Positions 1 to 5,572 of a stretch of DNA of 5,572 bases are shown here, piece after piece. The stretch comes from an uncultured Rhodospirillales bacterium. GTDB taxonomy: Bacteria; Pseudomonadota; Alphaproteobacteria; Rhodospirillales; Casp-alpha2. The notes beneath the pieces are model-generated. The model was not told the origin of the DNA. It saw only the letters and a program-made list of their open reading frames with translations, and made no database searches. The number at the start of each line of letters is the position of its first letter. Position 1 is the first letter of the stretch. Both the position numbers and the translations under genes were made by a program. The DNA is taken from contig CALJEW010000386.1 in assembly GCA_938074585.1 (NCBI GenBank), positions 1 through 5,572 of the forward strand, given 5' to 3'.

Positions 1-1693
1 GCATGTATTAGCGGAAGCGGTACAGGAATTATTTCCGGGTACGCAAGTGACCATTGGACCGTCCATCGAAAACGGCTTTTATTACGATTTCGCCCGTGAC
101 AAACCGTTCACCCTCGATGACTTGACTGCCATAGAAAAGAAAATGGCTGAAATCATTGATCGCAATGACCCGTTCGAGCGCGAAGTATGGGGCTACAACG
201 ACGCCATTAAAACATTCTCTGACATGGGTGAAGTGTATAAGGCCGAGCTGATTGAGGGTTTGCCCGCAGGCGAAGACATTGGCATTTACCGCCAAGGAAA
301 ATGGTTCGATTTGTGTCGGGGGCCGCATTTGCCATCCACCGGACGCATTGGCAAATCGTTCAAGCTGATGAAATTGGCCGGGGCTTATTGGCGTGGTGAT
401 TCCAACAACACCATGCTTCAGCGCATTTACGGTACCGCATGGCGCAATGACAAAGAATTAAAAGCCTATTTAAACATGATCGAAGAGGCCGAAAAGCGCG
501 ATCACCGCCGCTTGGGCAAAGAAATGAGTTTGTTCCACCAACAAGAACAGGCTGCCGGTTCGATCTTTTGGCACCCCAAAGGCTGGACGTTTTATCGGAC
601 CGTACAAGAGTACATGCGCAAACGCTTAGACGCCGACGGATACGTTGAAGTAAACACGCCGCAAATGGTTGACCGGTCGCTGTGGGAACAATCAGGCCAT
701 TGGGAAAAGTTCCGCGATGCCATGTTTATTTCAGAAGCCGAAGACAAAGTTTTGGCAATAAAGCCCATGAACTGCCCGTGTCATGTGCAAATTTTCAAGC
801 AAGGCCAAACCAGCTACCGCGATTTGCCGTTGCGCATGGCGGAATTTGGATCGTGCCATCGCAATGAGCCATCGGGTGCGTTGCACGGGCTTATGCGAGT
901 TAGGGCGTTTACTCAAGATGACGCACATATCTTTTGTCGCGAAGATCAAATTCAATCCGAAACCAAAATTTTCATCGAATTGCTGACCAAAATATATAAA
1001 GACTTCGGCTTTGAAGATTTTGTCGTCAAATTCTCGGATCGCCCCGATGTACGGGCCGGTTCTGACGTAGTGTGGAATCGGGCTGAAAAAGCTTTACATG
1101 AAGCGACCACGGCATGTGGCGTTGACTTGGTTATGAACCCCGGCGAAGGGGCATTTTATGGACCAAAGCTTGAATTTGTTTTGCGGGATGCGATTGGCCG
1201 CGATTGGCAATGTGGCACGCTGCAGGTAGATTTTGTTCTGCCCGAGCGCTTAGACGCACATTACATTGCAGAAGACGGTGAAAAGCATCGCCCTGTTATG
1301 TTGCACCGCGCTGTTTTGGGCTCGTTTGAACGCTTTATTGGTATTTTGATAGAAAACTACGCTGGCCGCTTCCCATTCTGGTTGGCTCCGTTGCAAGTTG
1401 TTGTGGCAACCATTACTGGCGATGCCGACCCTTATGCGGGAACCGTGTTGGCAGAGCTGAAAAAGGCTGGCATTAAGGCCGAATTAGATATCCGCAACGA
1501 GAAGATTAATTACAAGGTTCGCGAGCATTCACACGCCAAAGTACCGGTCATTTTGGTTGTTGGTAAGCGTGAAGCTGAAGAACAAACCGTAGCCATGCGA
1601 AGACTTGGCGGAAAAGAACAGGAAATCCTTGCACTTAAACAAGCAGTCGCTACACTTAAACAAGAAGCCATTAGCCCCGCCGACCTAGATTAG
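1..1693 (+). CDS. thrS: Threonyl-tRNA synthetase, 5'-truncated by window edge
   Basis: Class II aminoacyl-tRNA synthetase that charges tRNA-Thr with threonine in the cytoplasm and edits mis-charged Ser-tRNA-Thr. The frame is open from base 2, so a GTG at 47 is internal and not the start; 563 residues are visible. The first visible residue is a His matching the second His of the HxxxH editing motif (His77 in E. coli numbering), so the TGS domain and start of the editing domain lie outside. The editing motif DLCRGPH is at visible residues 103-109. Motif 2 (CHRNEPSG) has its Arg at 287. The three zinc ligands are Cys258, His309 and His435, spaced exactly as E. coli Cys334/His385/His511. The anticodon-binding domain runs from about Trp460 to the end. 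NCPCHVQIF replaces NCPGHVQIF of E. coli; I recall the same in Rickettsia-type enzymes. The gene ends in TAG, 67 nt before infC, and probably shares a transcript with it. Confidence 0.97.
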   Translation, partial: HVLAEAVQELFPGTQVTIGPSIENGFYYDFARDKPFTLDDLTAIEKKMAEIIDRNDPFEREVWGYNDAIKTFSDMGEVYKAELIEGLPAGEDIGIYRQGKWFDLCRGPHLPSTGRIGKSFKLMKLAGAYWRGDSNNTMLQRIYGTAWRNDKELKAYLNMIEEAEKRDHRRLGKEMSLFHQQEQAAGSIFWHPKGWTFYRTVQEYMRKRLDADGYVEVNTPQMVDRSLWEQSGHWEKFRDAMFISEAEDKVLAIKPMNCPCHVQIFKQGQTSYRDLPLRMAEFGSCHRNEPSGALHGLMRVRAFTQDDAHIFCREDQIQSETKIFIELLTKIYKDFGFEDFVVKFSDRPDVRAGSDVVWNRAEKALHEATTACGVDLVMNPGEGAFYGPKLEFVLRDAIGRDWQCGTLQVDFVLPERLDAHYIAEDGEKHRPVMLHRAVLGSFERFIGILIENYAGRFPFWLAPLQVVVATITGDADPYAGTVLAELKKAGIKAELDIRNEKINYKVREHSHAKVPVILVVGKREAEEQTVAMRRLGGKEQEILALKQAVATLKQEAISPADLD

Positions 1694-1747
1694 GCTGCGA
1701 GCTAGGACCCTTTGCGACATTTGAACACTAATTACCGTAATGATAAC

Positions 1748-1752
1748 AGGAG
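1748..1752 (+). promoter_or_regulatory. Shine-Dalgarno of infC that fixes an ATA start
   Basis: AGGAG lies 8 nt before ATA at 1761-1763 but 23 nt before the first in-frame ATG at 1776. An in-frame TAA occupies 1758-1760, so translation cannot start further upstream. No second Shine-Dalgarno-like stretch precedes the ATG. The spacing therefore favours initiation at ATA. Confidence 0.75.
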
Positions 1753-1760
1753 ATTTTTAA

Positions 1761-2297
1761 ATAGCACGTCGTCCAATGCAGCAGTCGCCATCCCGAGAGG
1801 GCCCGCGAGTAAACGATATGATTGAAGTGAGCGAAGTTCGCTTAATAGATGCCAATGGTGAACAGGTTGGTGTAGTGACTACGCCAGAAGCCATAGAAAT
1901 GGCGGCAGAAGTGGGTTTGGATTTGGTGGAAATATCTCCCAACGTCAAACCGCCAGTGTGCAAGATTCTCGATTACGGTAAGTATAAATACGAAGCTCAG
2001 AAAAAAGCCACCGAAGCACGCAAAAAACAAAAAGTCATTGAAGTTAAAGAGATCAAGATGCGTCCGGTTATTGACGAGCATGACTACCAAGTCAAAATGC
2101 GCTCTGTGTTTAAGTTTTTAGAGCACGGCGACAAAGTCAAAATGACTATTCGTTTCCGCGGCCGTGAAATGGCTCACCAAGATTTAGGTCTTAAGGTTCT
2201 GAACCGAGTACGCGAAGACGTTGAAGAAGTCGCAAAGGTCGAGCAGTTTCCAAAAACCGAAGGCCGTTTGATGACCATGGTCGTCGCTCCTAGGTAA
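1761..2297 (+). CDS. infC: Translation initiation factor IF-3, probable ATA start
   Basis: IF3 binds the 30S subunit, keeps 50S away and checks start-codon/initiator-tRNA pairing. From ATA the product has 178 residues, the usual family length. The N-domain covers about residues 15-85 and includes ISPNVKPPVCKILDYGKY (58-75). A charged helical linker follows (about 78-98), then the C-domain with KEIKMRP (96-102), DEHDYQVKMRS and the RFRGREMAHQDLG segment (131-143), ending in MVVAPR. I chose ATA because the Shine-Dalgarno is 8 nt upstream, a stop directly precedes it, and the added residues (I/M-ARRP) resemble the N-termini of alphaproteobacterial IF3. The alternative ATG at 1776 gives 173 residues but has no ribosome binding site. 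In E. coli infC starts with AUU and IF3 represses its own translation by rejecting that codon; the same control is inferred here. rpmI and rplT, frequent downstream partners, do not follow. Confidence 0.95.
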   Translation: MARRPMQQSPSREGPRVNDMIEVSEVRLIDANGEQVGVVTTPEAIEMAAEVGLDLVEISPNVKPPVCKILDYGKYKYEAQKKATEARKKQKVIEVKEIKMRPVIDEHDYQVKMRSVFKFLEHGDKVKMTIRFRGREMAHQDLGLKVLNRVREDVEEVAKVEQFPKTEGRLMTMVVAPR

Positions 2298-2320
2298 GCT
2301 CTATCTGAATTTATAGATTT

Positions 2321-2350
2321 AAAAAGCCTAATTTATTAGAACTCTTTTTT
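2321..2350 (+). terminator. Possible AT-rich terminator after infC
   Basis: AAAAAG at 2321-2326 can pair with CTTTTT at 2344-2349. Between them CTAA (2328-2331) and TTAG (2336-2339) form a small inner stem around TTTA. The structure ends in a run of six T, 23-53 nt after the infC stop. The stem is almost all A-U and interrupted, so its strength is doubtful. The rest of 2298-2445 shows no gene. Confidence 0.3.
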
Positions 2351-2445
2351 CGTCTTCTGATAAGAACATATAGACGTAAGTTTGAGCAATGGGTATAGGT
2401 CTCGTTGCGTGCTCACAATTTTAAAGGTGTATTGCGCAAGACTGA

Positions 2446-3378
2446 TTGCTGTCCTTTTTTTCGATAACACCTGTATTCCTGATTGTTGTTCTAGGATGTT
2501 TATTGCCCAGTAATGGTATTCCAAATTTTGAATTTTGGAATCTCAATGATAAGCTCGTCTATTGGGTATTGATGCCCGTGCTGCTCTTCCATAAAGCCTC
2601 GACAAGCGAGATTTTCCTCTAACGCGTTGGCACCCATGCAATAGTCATTTTAAGTGGGTTTCTTTGCGCTCTCATTTTCACTACTGGCGTTGCTCATGGA
2701 CTCGGTTTTGCCCCTCCCACTATCAGTTCAATTATGCCAGGCGTTGCGCCTCATAAAGCTTTTATTGCCCAATCCATCGCCGACAGAGTTTTTGGCAGTG
2801 CTGGGCTATCGTTAGCCGCATTGGCGACGGCAATTTTGGTCTCAATTACCAATCTCACCATTGTACTTTTGATGGCTTTTCTCAAACGGGGAGAACAGTA
2901 GGGAAGCATCAAGCTTGACGTCCTGTGTGATCTGCCGTGCAACCCTCTTTTGCTGTCCGTCCAAGGGGGTAGGGCAATAAACTTTACAGGTCGGGGTGAT
3001 CTAGGTGCTACACGAAACAACTCGGGTGATCGGGAATTCAGCACTTCCCATTGTCCTGATGTGCGTTGGTGCTAATTTATGAGATTACGCACGATGCAAA
3101 CATCATTCCTGCCTATCTTTATAACGATTATAGGTAAATTTGTTATCTTTACGCTTGTTGTGTTGCTTGCACGCCATTTCGGCCTGTAGGAACTTGTAAC
3201 AACAATTGCGCTTCTTTTCGCAGCAGCAACCACGACATTGTCTTCTTATACTTTGGCACAATAAATGGGGGGTGAAGCCTTGCTGATGACTGCAAATAAG
3301 ACGATTCAAAAAGCCTTCGCGGTTTTAGCTCTCCCCACATGTGTCGCCATCTTCTTCGCCTTCATCGCTGTGTATTAA
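2446..3378 (+). pseudogene. AEC-family permease pseudogene, near full length, at least six lesions
   Basis: AEC (auxin efflux carrier) proteins are inner-membrane permeases of about 300 residues with roughly ten helices; bacterial members move organic acids or other small anions. Pieces in order: frame 1, 2446-2619, with SITPVFLIVVLG, FWNLNDKLVYWVLMPVLLFHK and TSE; TAA at 2620-2622; frame 1, 2623-2898, with GFAPPTISSIMPGVAPHKAF and IADRVFGSAGL; TAG at 2899-2901; frame 1 to about 3003, with NPLLLSV and INFTG; shift to frame 2 with LHETTRVIGNSALPIVLM and CVGANL; TGA at 3080-3082; shift back to frame 1 with RLRTMQTSFLPIFITIIGKF; TAG at 3187-3189; LLFAAATTTLSSYTLAQ; TAA at 3262-3264; MGGEALLMTA and AVLALPT; final TAA at 3376-3378. 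Total span is about 311 codons, so point decay rather than large deletion. The start is uncertain: TTG at 2446, or a GTG at 2427 in another frame upstream of a seven-T run. The substrate cannot be told. Confidence 0.88.
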
Positions 3379-3633
3379 AGAGTGAATGCCAAAGGCTGAA
3401 AATAAAATGGCCATAGTAACGAGAATCGAAGTTTCTGGAAGCCAAGCGGTAAAAGTGGAACCTAGTAATACAGCAGCCCCATTGAGCAAGCTGAAAGTTG
3501 CCAGTACCCCATAAATAATCAGGACACCACGGCCATATCTCGCGGCCAAAGTTATGCAAACCAACTAACTTTTATTGCCAATTTCAGCAATAGCGATCAG
3601 AATAAACATGAGCCCTGTAAACTCCCACCACAT
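3325..3633 (-). pseudogene. UPF0016/GDT1 (TMEM165-like) transporter domain, interrupted by TAG at codon 23
   Basis: UPF0016/GDT1 proteins are membrane cation (Ca/Mn) transporters marked by an E-x-G-D-[KR]-[ST] motif in the first helix of each repeat. Reading from ATG at 3633-3631, this copy gives MWWEFTGLMFILIAIAEIGNKS, then TAG (3567-3565), then LVCITLAARYG, two more hydrophobic helices and an acidic, polar tail (HSDEGEEDGDTCGES) ending in TAA. The motif reads EIGNKS, so the conserved Asp is Asn. The stop sits where the family usually has Gln (DKxQL), one base change from CAG. The length is 102 codons, one domain; many family members have two. The gene starts 9 nt after murA on the same strand, so an old murA operon partner is likely. 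Its 3' end overlaps the AEC remnant by 54 nt in convergent orientation. A 79-codon open stretch from TTG at 3564 lacks the motif and is unlikely to work. Confidence 0.8.
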
Positions 3634-3642
3634 GATTTAAAG

Positions 3643-4926
3643 CTAGGCCTGCACCCGTTCGATATCCGCGCCGCAGGCACTTAGTTTTTCTTCCAAACGC
3701 TCGTAGCCACGGTCTAGGTGATATACCCGATTAATTAAGGTCTCGCCTTCGGCTGCTAACCCGGCCAACACCATGGATACAGATGCCCGCAAATCGGTTG
3801 CCATGACCGGAGCGCCGGATAGCTTTTGATTTCCACGAACAATGGCTGAGCGGCCTTGAACGTTAATATCAGCCCCCATGCGGTGCAATTCAGGAACGTG
3901 CATAAAGCGATTTTCAAAAATTGTTTCAGTAATCATTGAGGCCCCATCAGCAACCGTCATCAGCGCCATAAATTGCGCCTGCATATCGGTCGGAAAACCG
4001 GGGTACGGCTCGGTCATCAAATCAACGCCTTTTAAATTACCATTAGTTCGGCTTACCCGTAGGCCTGTATCCGTATCTTCAAATTCAACACCGACCCGGC
4101 TCAGCACATCAACGACCGCATCAATCAAATCAAGCCGCGCGCCTTTTAATAAAATCTCTCCACCCGTGATCGCCGCGGCAACCGCGTAGGTTCCGGTTTC
4201 AATCCGGTCTGGCAAAACGGCATGATCTGCTTGATTCATCTTTTTTACGCCTTGGACTTTTAGCGTGTCGGTACCAATGCCTTCAATTTTGGCTCCCATA
4301 GCGACCAAGCATTTTGCCAAATCACCAATTTCAGGTTCACGTGCCGCGTTACCAATCACCGTCTCGCCTTGAGCTAAAGTTGCAGCCATCAGAATATTTT
4401 CAGTCCCGCCAACGGTAACCATAGGGAAAATAACATGACAGCCCTTCAGCCCATTTTCAGCTTTTGCATCAATGTAGCCTTCCTTTAATTCGATTACGGC
4501 TCCCATTTGCTCCAATGCTTTTAAATGCAAATCGACGGGGCGGGTGCCGATCGCACAGCCGCCGGGTAATGAGACCCGGGCCCGGCCTTGGCGAGTCAAC
4601 AACGGGCCCAAAACCAAAACCGATGCGCGCATTTTGCGGACCAATTCATAAGGGGCAATGATATCGGTAGTTTTTTTTGCGTCCAACGTAAAGACCCGGC
4701 CAGCATATCCAGCGGGTGCGGCTCCATTCATGGAAACATTTACGCCCAATTCAGTCAGCAAATTGGTCATGGTCGCGATGTCAGCCAAATGGGGAAGATT
4801 CGATAAATTAAGGGGCTGGTCGCTTAATAAGCACGCCGCCATCAAGGGCAATGCAGCATTTTTGGCGCCACCAATGTGGATGGTGCCATGTAAGGATTTT
4901 CCGCCGCGAATTTTAATTTGATCCAT
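3643..4926 (-). CDS. murA: UDP-N-acetylglucosamine 1-carboxyvinyltransferase
   Basis: First committed step of peptidoglycan synthesis in the cytoplasm: transfers enolpyruvate from phosphoenolpyruvate to UDP-GlcNAc. The protein has 427 residues, the normal length, starting MDQIKIRGGKSLHG. Visible active-site residues are Lys22 in GAKNAALP, the catalytic Cys124 in LPGGCAIGTRPVDLH (E. coli Cys115, the residue alkylated by fosfomycin), Asp314 in GFPTDMQAQF (Asp305) and Arg406 in YHLDRGYER (Arg397). All three equivalences share a constant offset of nine. Because Cys rather than Asp is present, the enzyme should be fosfomycin-sensitive in vitro (inference). The start ATG has only a weak GGA-type ribosome site. 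The gene is intact, with a small protein gene 160 nt upstream and a dead UPF0016 gene 9 nt downstream on the same strand. The leader has two alternative hairpins. Confidence 0.98.
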   Translation of the reverse strand: MDQIKIRGGKSLHGTIHIGGAKNAALPLMAACLLSDQPLNLSNLPHLADIATMTNLLTELGVNVSMNGAAPAGYAGRVFTLDAKKTTDIIAPYELVRKMRASVLVLGPLLTRQGRARVSLPGGCAIGTRPVDLHLKALEQMGAVIELKEGYIDAKAENGLKGCHVIFPMVTVGGTENILMAATLAQGETVIGNAAREPEIGDLAKCLVAMGAKIEGIGTDTLKVQGVKKMNQADHAVLPDRIETGTYAVAAAITGGEILLKGARLDLIDAVVDVLSRVGVEFEDTDTGLRVSRTNGNLKGVDLMTEPYPGFPTDMQAQFMALMTVADGASMITETIFENRFMHVPELHRMGADINVQGRSAIVRGNQKLSGAPVMATDLRASVSMVLAGLAAEGETLINRVYHLDRGYERLEEKLSACGADIERVQA

Positions 4927-4960
4927 AATGTGTCCGTTGAACTATGAGGTGTGTCAGCCT

Positions 4961-5014
4961 GTGCATTGAGGGCTTTTGGCTAATGCACTACAAGGCCTCA
5001 AACCCCTGAGTGCA
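4961..5014 (-). repeat. Competing inverted repeats in the murA leader
   Basis: On the murA-sense strand TGCACT (5014-5009) pairs with AGTGCA (4989-4984), extended inward by CAGGG with CCTTG (one G-U pair and one bulged T), about 11 bp. The same 3' arm, read as GTGCATT (4988-4982), also pairs perfectly with AATGCAC (4967-4961) across a 14-nt loop. The two hairpins cannot form together. Neither is followed by a T run, so neither is a classic terminator. The function is unknown; leader RNA control of murA is one reading, chance another. Confidence 0.4.
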
Positions 5015-5086
5015 AAAGATAAATGATACCGTGTAATCAGTGATGCAATTTATATGGACTATGGCATGGAAACATTTAATAGGGTC

Positions 5087-5275
5087 TTAATCGTCGACGG
5101 CATCGGCTTCGCTTACCGGGTTTTGACCGTTACGTGCCCGAATTTGCGATTTTCGCCTAGTTAAATTATCGCGTAACGACTTGATTAACCGAGCATCACG
5201 CTGTTCACGCAGGACTTTTTTAGAAGCTTTAACGATCCCTGTGGTATCAACAGGTCCAAATTCTTCTTCACTCAT
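5087..5275 (-). CDS. Small basic protein of unknown function upstream of murA
   Basis: A 62-residue product starting MSEEEFGPVDTTG. I chose ATG at 5275-5273 because GGAA (5285-5282) lies 6 nt before it; the longer start at 5287 adds MECA but has only A/T-rich sequence upstream and no Shine-Dalgarno. Residues 1-10 are acidic and 17-49 strongly basic and helix-prone, with the core LRDNLTRRKSQIRAR at about 34-48; the tail is acidic again (SEADAVDD). There is no signal peptide, membrane segment or Cys pair. The core resembles the LRxNLxRRKxQxRAR stretch of short hypothetical proteins I recall from alphaproteobacteria, but no function is known to me. The basic helix would suit nucleic-acid or ribosome contact (inference only). 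It lies on the same strand as murA, 160 nt upstream, and is divergent from the tRNA-Thr gene. Confidence 0.7.
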   Translation of the reverse strand: MSEEEFGPVDTTGIVKASKKVLREQRDARLIKSLRDNLTRRKSQIRARNGQNPVSEADAVDD

Positions 5276-5310
5276 TGCGCATTCCATATTTTTTTAAAGG
5301 CTAATAATGA

Positions 5311-5342
5311 CCTATATTTAAAGCCCTCAGCCCTCAGGTCAA
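5311..5342 (-). promoter_or_regulatory. Possible promoter of the small gene with a tandem repeat in the spacer
   Basis: On the minus strand TTGACC (5342-5337) matches a -35 box. Candidate -10 boxes are TTAAAT (15-nt spacer) or TATAGG (20-nt spacer); neither spacing is ideal. The spacer holds two directly abutting TGAGGGC copies (5336-5330 and 5329-5323), which could be an operator. The small gene start at 5275 lies about 36-40 nt downstream. The rest of 5288-5423 shows no gene. Confidence 0.3.
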
Positions 5343-5423
5343 CAATTAGCATTGGATAATCAATTGTGGGCTTGATTAGGGCCAGTCCCTATGGCATGTT
5401 CCGCGCGCTTGAATAGGGCATAA

Positions 5424-5498
5424 GCCGTCGTAGCTCAGGGGTAGAGCACGTCATTGGTAATGACGGGGCCGGTGGTTCAATTCCACCCGACGGCACCA
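5424..5498 (+). tRNA. tRNA-Thr(GGT), CCA encoded
   Basis: Complete cloverleaf: acceptor stem GCCGTCG (5424-5430) with CGACGGC (5488-5494); D stem GCTC/GAGC (5433-5436, 5444-5447); anticodon stem CGTCA/TGACG (5449-5453, 5461-5465) around loop TTGGTAA with anticodon GGT at 5456-5458; variable loop GGGCC; T stem GGTGG/CCACC (5471-5475, 5483-5487) with loop TTCAATT; discriminator A5495 and encoded CCA at 5496-5498. It reads ACC and ACU threonine codons. G1-C72, C2-G71 and anticodon bases G35, U36 are the identity elements known for bacterial ThrRS, so it should be charged by the thrS product in this window. I see no convincing promoter upstream and no integrase or att duplication beside it within the window. 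Confidence 0.97.
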
Positions 5499-5538
5499 TT
5501 TTCCCCATACATATCAATATGTTATAAGATCATCCAAT

Positions 5539-5556
5539 TCTCAACGTCCCTTGAGA
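5539..5556 (+). terminator. Possible hairpin terminator after tRNA-Thr
   Basis: TCTCAA (5539-5544) and TTGAGA (5551-5556) form a perfect 6-bp inverted repeat with a 6-nt loop, 40 nt after the tRNA, followed by TTTGTTG. The stem is short and the T run is interrupted. It could equally be chance. Otherwise 5499-5572 shows no gene. Confidence 0.25.
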
Positions 5557-5572
5557 TTTGTTGCGAGGTGGC

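Noticed and set aside
29..328. Open frame on the minus strand inside thrS (also 682-867, 731-955 and 783-986)
   Set aside because: They lie wholly over conserved thrS coding in other frames and their translations match no family I know.
47..1693. GTG at 47 as the thrS start
   Set aside because: The frame is open upstream to base 2 and encodes conserved ThrRS sequence; the gene is cut by the window edge.
1712..1747. Promoter between thrS and infC (TTGCGA or TTGAAC with TAATGA or GATAAC)
   Set aside because: Spacers of 15 or 20 nt and poor matches; it would also place the start inside the ribosome site.
2405..2433. Promoter TTGCGT-17-TGTATT before the AEC remnant
   Set aside because: Only 3/6 and 4/6 matches and almost no leader before the presumed start.
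2519..2540. Inverted repeat TTCCAAA/TTTGGAA with an 8-nt loop
   Set aside because: It falls inside AEC coding (NGIPNFEFWN) and is explained by codon content.
2336..3044. Minus-strand open frames at 2336-2524 and 2751-3044
   Set aside because: They are antisense shadows of the spacer and of the AEC pseudogene; the plus strand explains the sequence.
2620..3264. Stop-codon reassignment or suppression in place of gene decay
   Set aside because: thrS and murA end in TAG and infC in TAA in this window, and the AEC region also needs two frameshifts.
3103..3340. Two overlapping minus-strand open frames of 63-68 codons
   Set aside because: They are antisense to recognisable AEC C-terminal coding and are Cys/Lys-rich shadows with no family resemblance.
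5023..5028. A -10-like TATCAT on the minus strand upstream of murA
   Set aside because: Good -10 match but the only nearby -35-like TTGCAT leaves a 14-nt spacer.
5424..5498. tRNA-Thr as an integration site
   Set aside because: No integrase gene or duplicated tRNA 3' end is present in the window.
5509..5522. ACATAT/ATATGT inverted repeat after the tRNA
   Set aside because: 6-bp A/T arms with a 2-nt loop and no T run; within chance expectation.

Overview
The window reads as a chromosomal housekeeping region of an alphaproteobacterium of roughly even base composition. The ThrRS is the strongest lineage cue: its sequence, including an NCPCHVQIF zinc-ligand segment, resembles ThrRS of the Rickettsia/Rhodospirillales side of the class as I remember them. 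IF3 and MurA fit this, and a small basic protein sits upstream of murA. The lineage call is inference and was not checked by a search.

Layout: (1) 1-1693 (+) holds thrS, missing about 76 N-terminal residues at the window edge. (2) 1761-2297 (+) holds infC (IF3), which appears to start at a non-canonical ATA codon placed 8 nt after a good Shine-Dalgarno. (3) 2298-2445 is AT-rich spacer with a weak possible terminator. (4) 2446-3378 (+) looks empty by ORF calling, but reading across stops and frames recovers an almost full-length AEC (auxin efflux carrier-type) permease broken by four in-frame stops and two frameshifts. (5) 3325-3633 (-) is a second pseudogene, a UPF0016/GDT1-type cation transporter domain with a TAG directly after its signature motif. 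It lies 9 nt downstream of murA and runs into the tail of the AEC remnant. (6) 3643-4926 (-) is intact murA. (7) 4927-5086 is the murA leader, with two mutually exclusive hairpins. (8) 5087-5275 (-) is a small conserved-looking protein of unknown function. (9) 5424-5498 (+) is tRNA-Thr(GGT), the substrate type for the ThrRS at the other end of the window.

The working genes serve translation (threonyl-tRNA charging, initiation, tRNA-Thr) and peptidoglycan synthesis. The two membrane transporter genes between infC and murA are both dead. Essential genes kept intact beside transporter genes full of point lesions suggest recent, ongoing gene loss, as in host-associated or genome-reducing lineages. 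I see no mobile element, CRISPR array or defence system. The points most worth a second look are the infC start codon, the two reconstructible pseudogenes and the murA leader structure.
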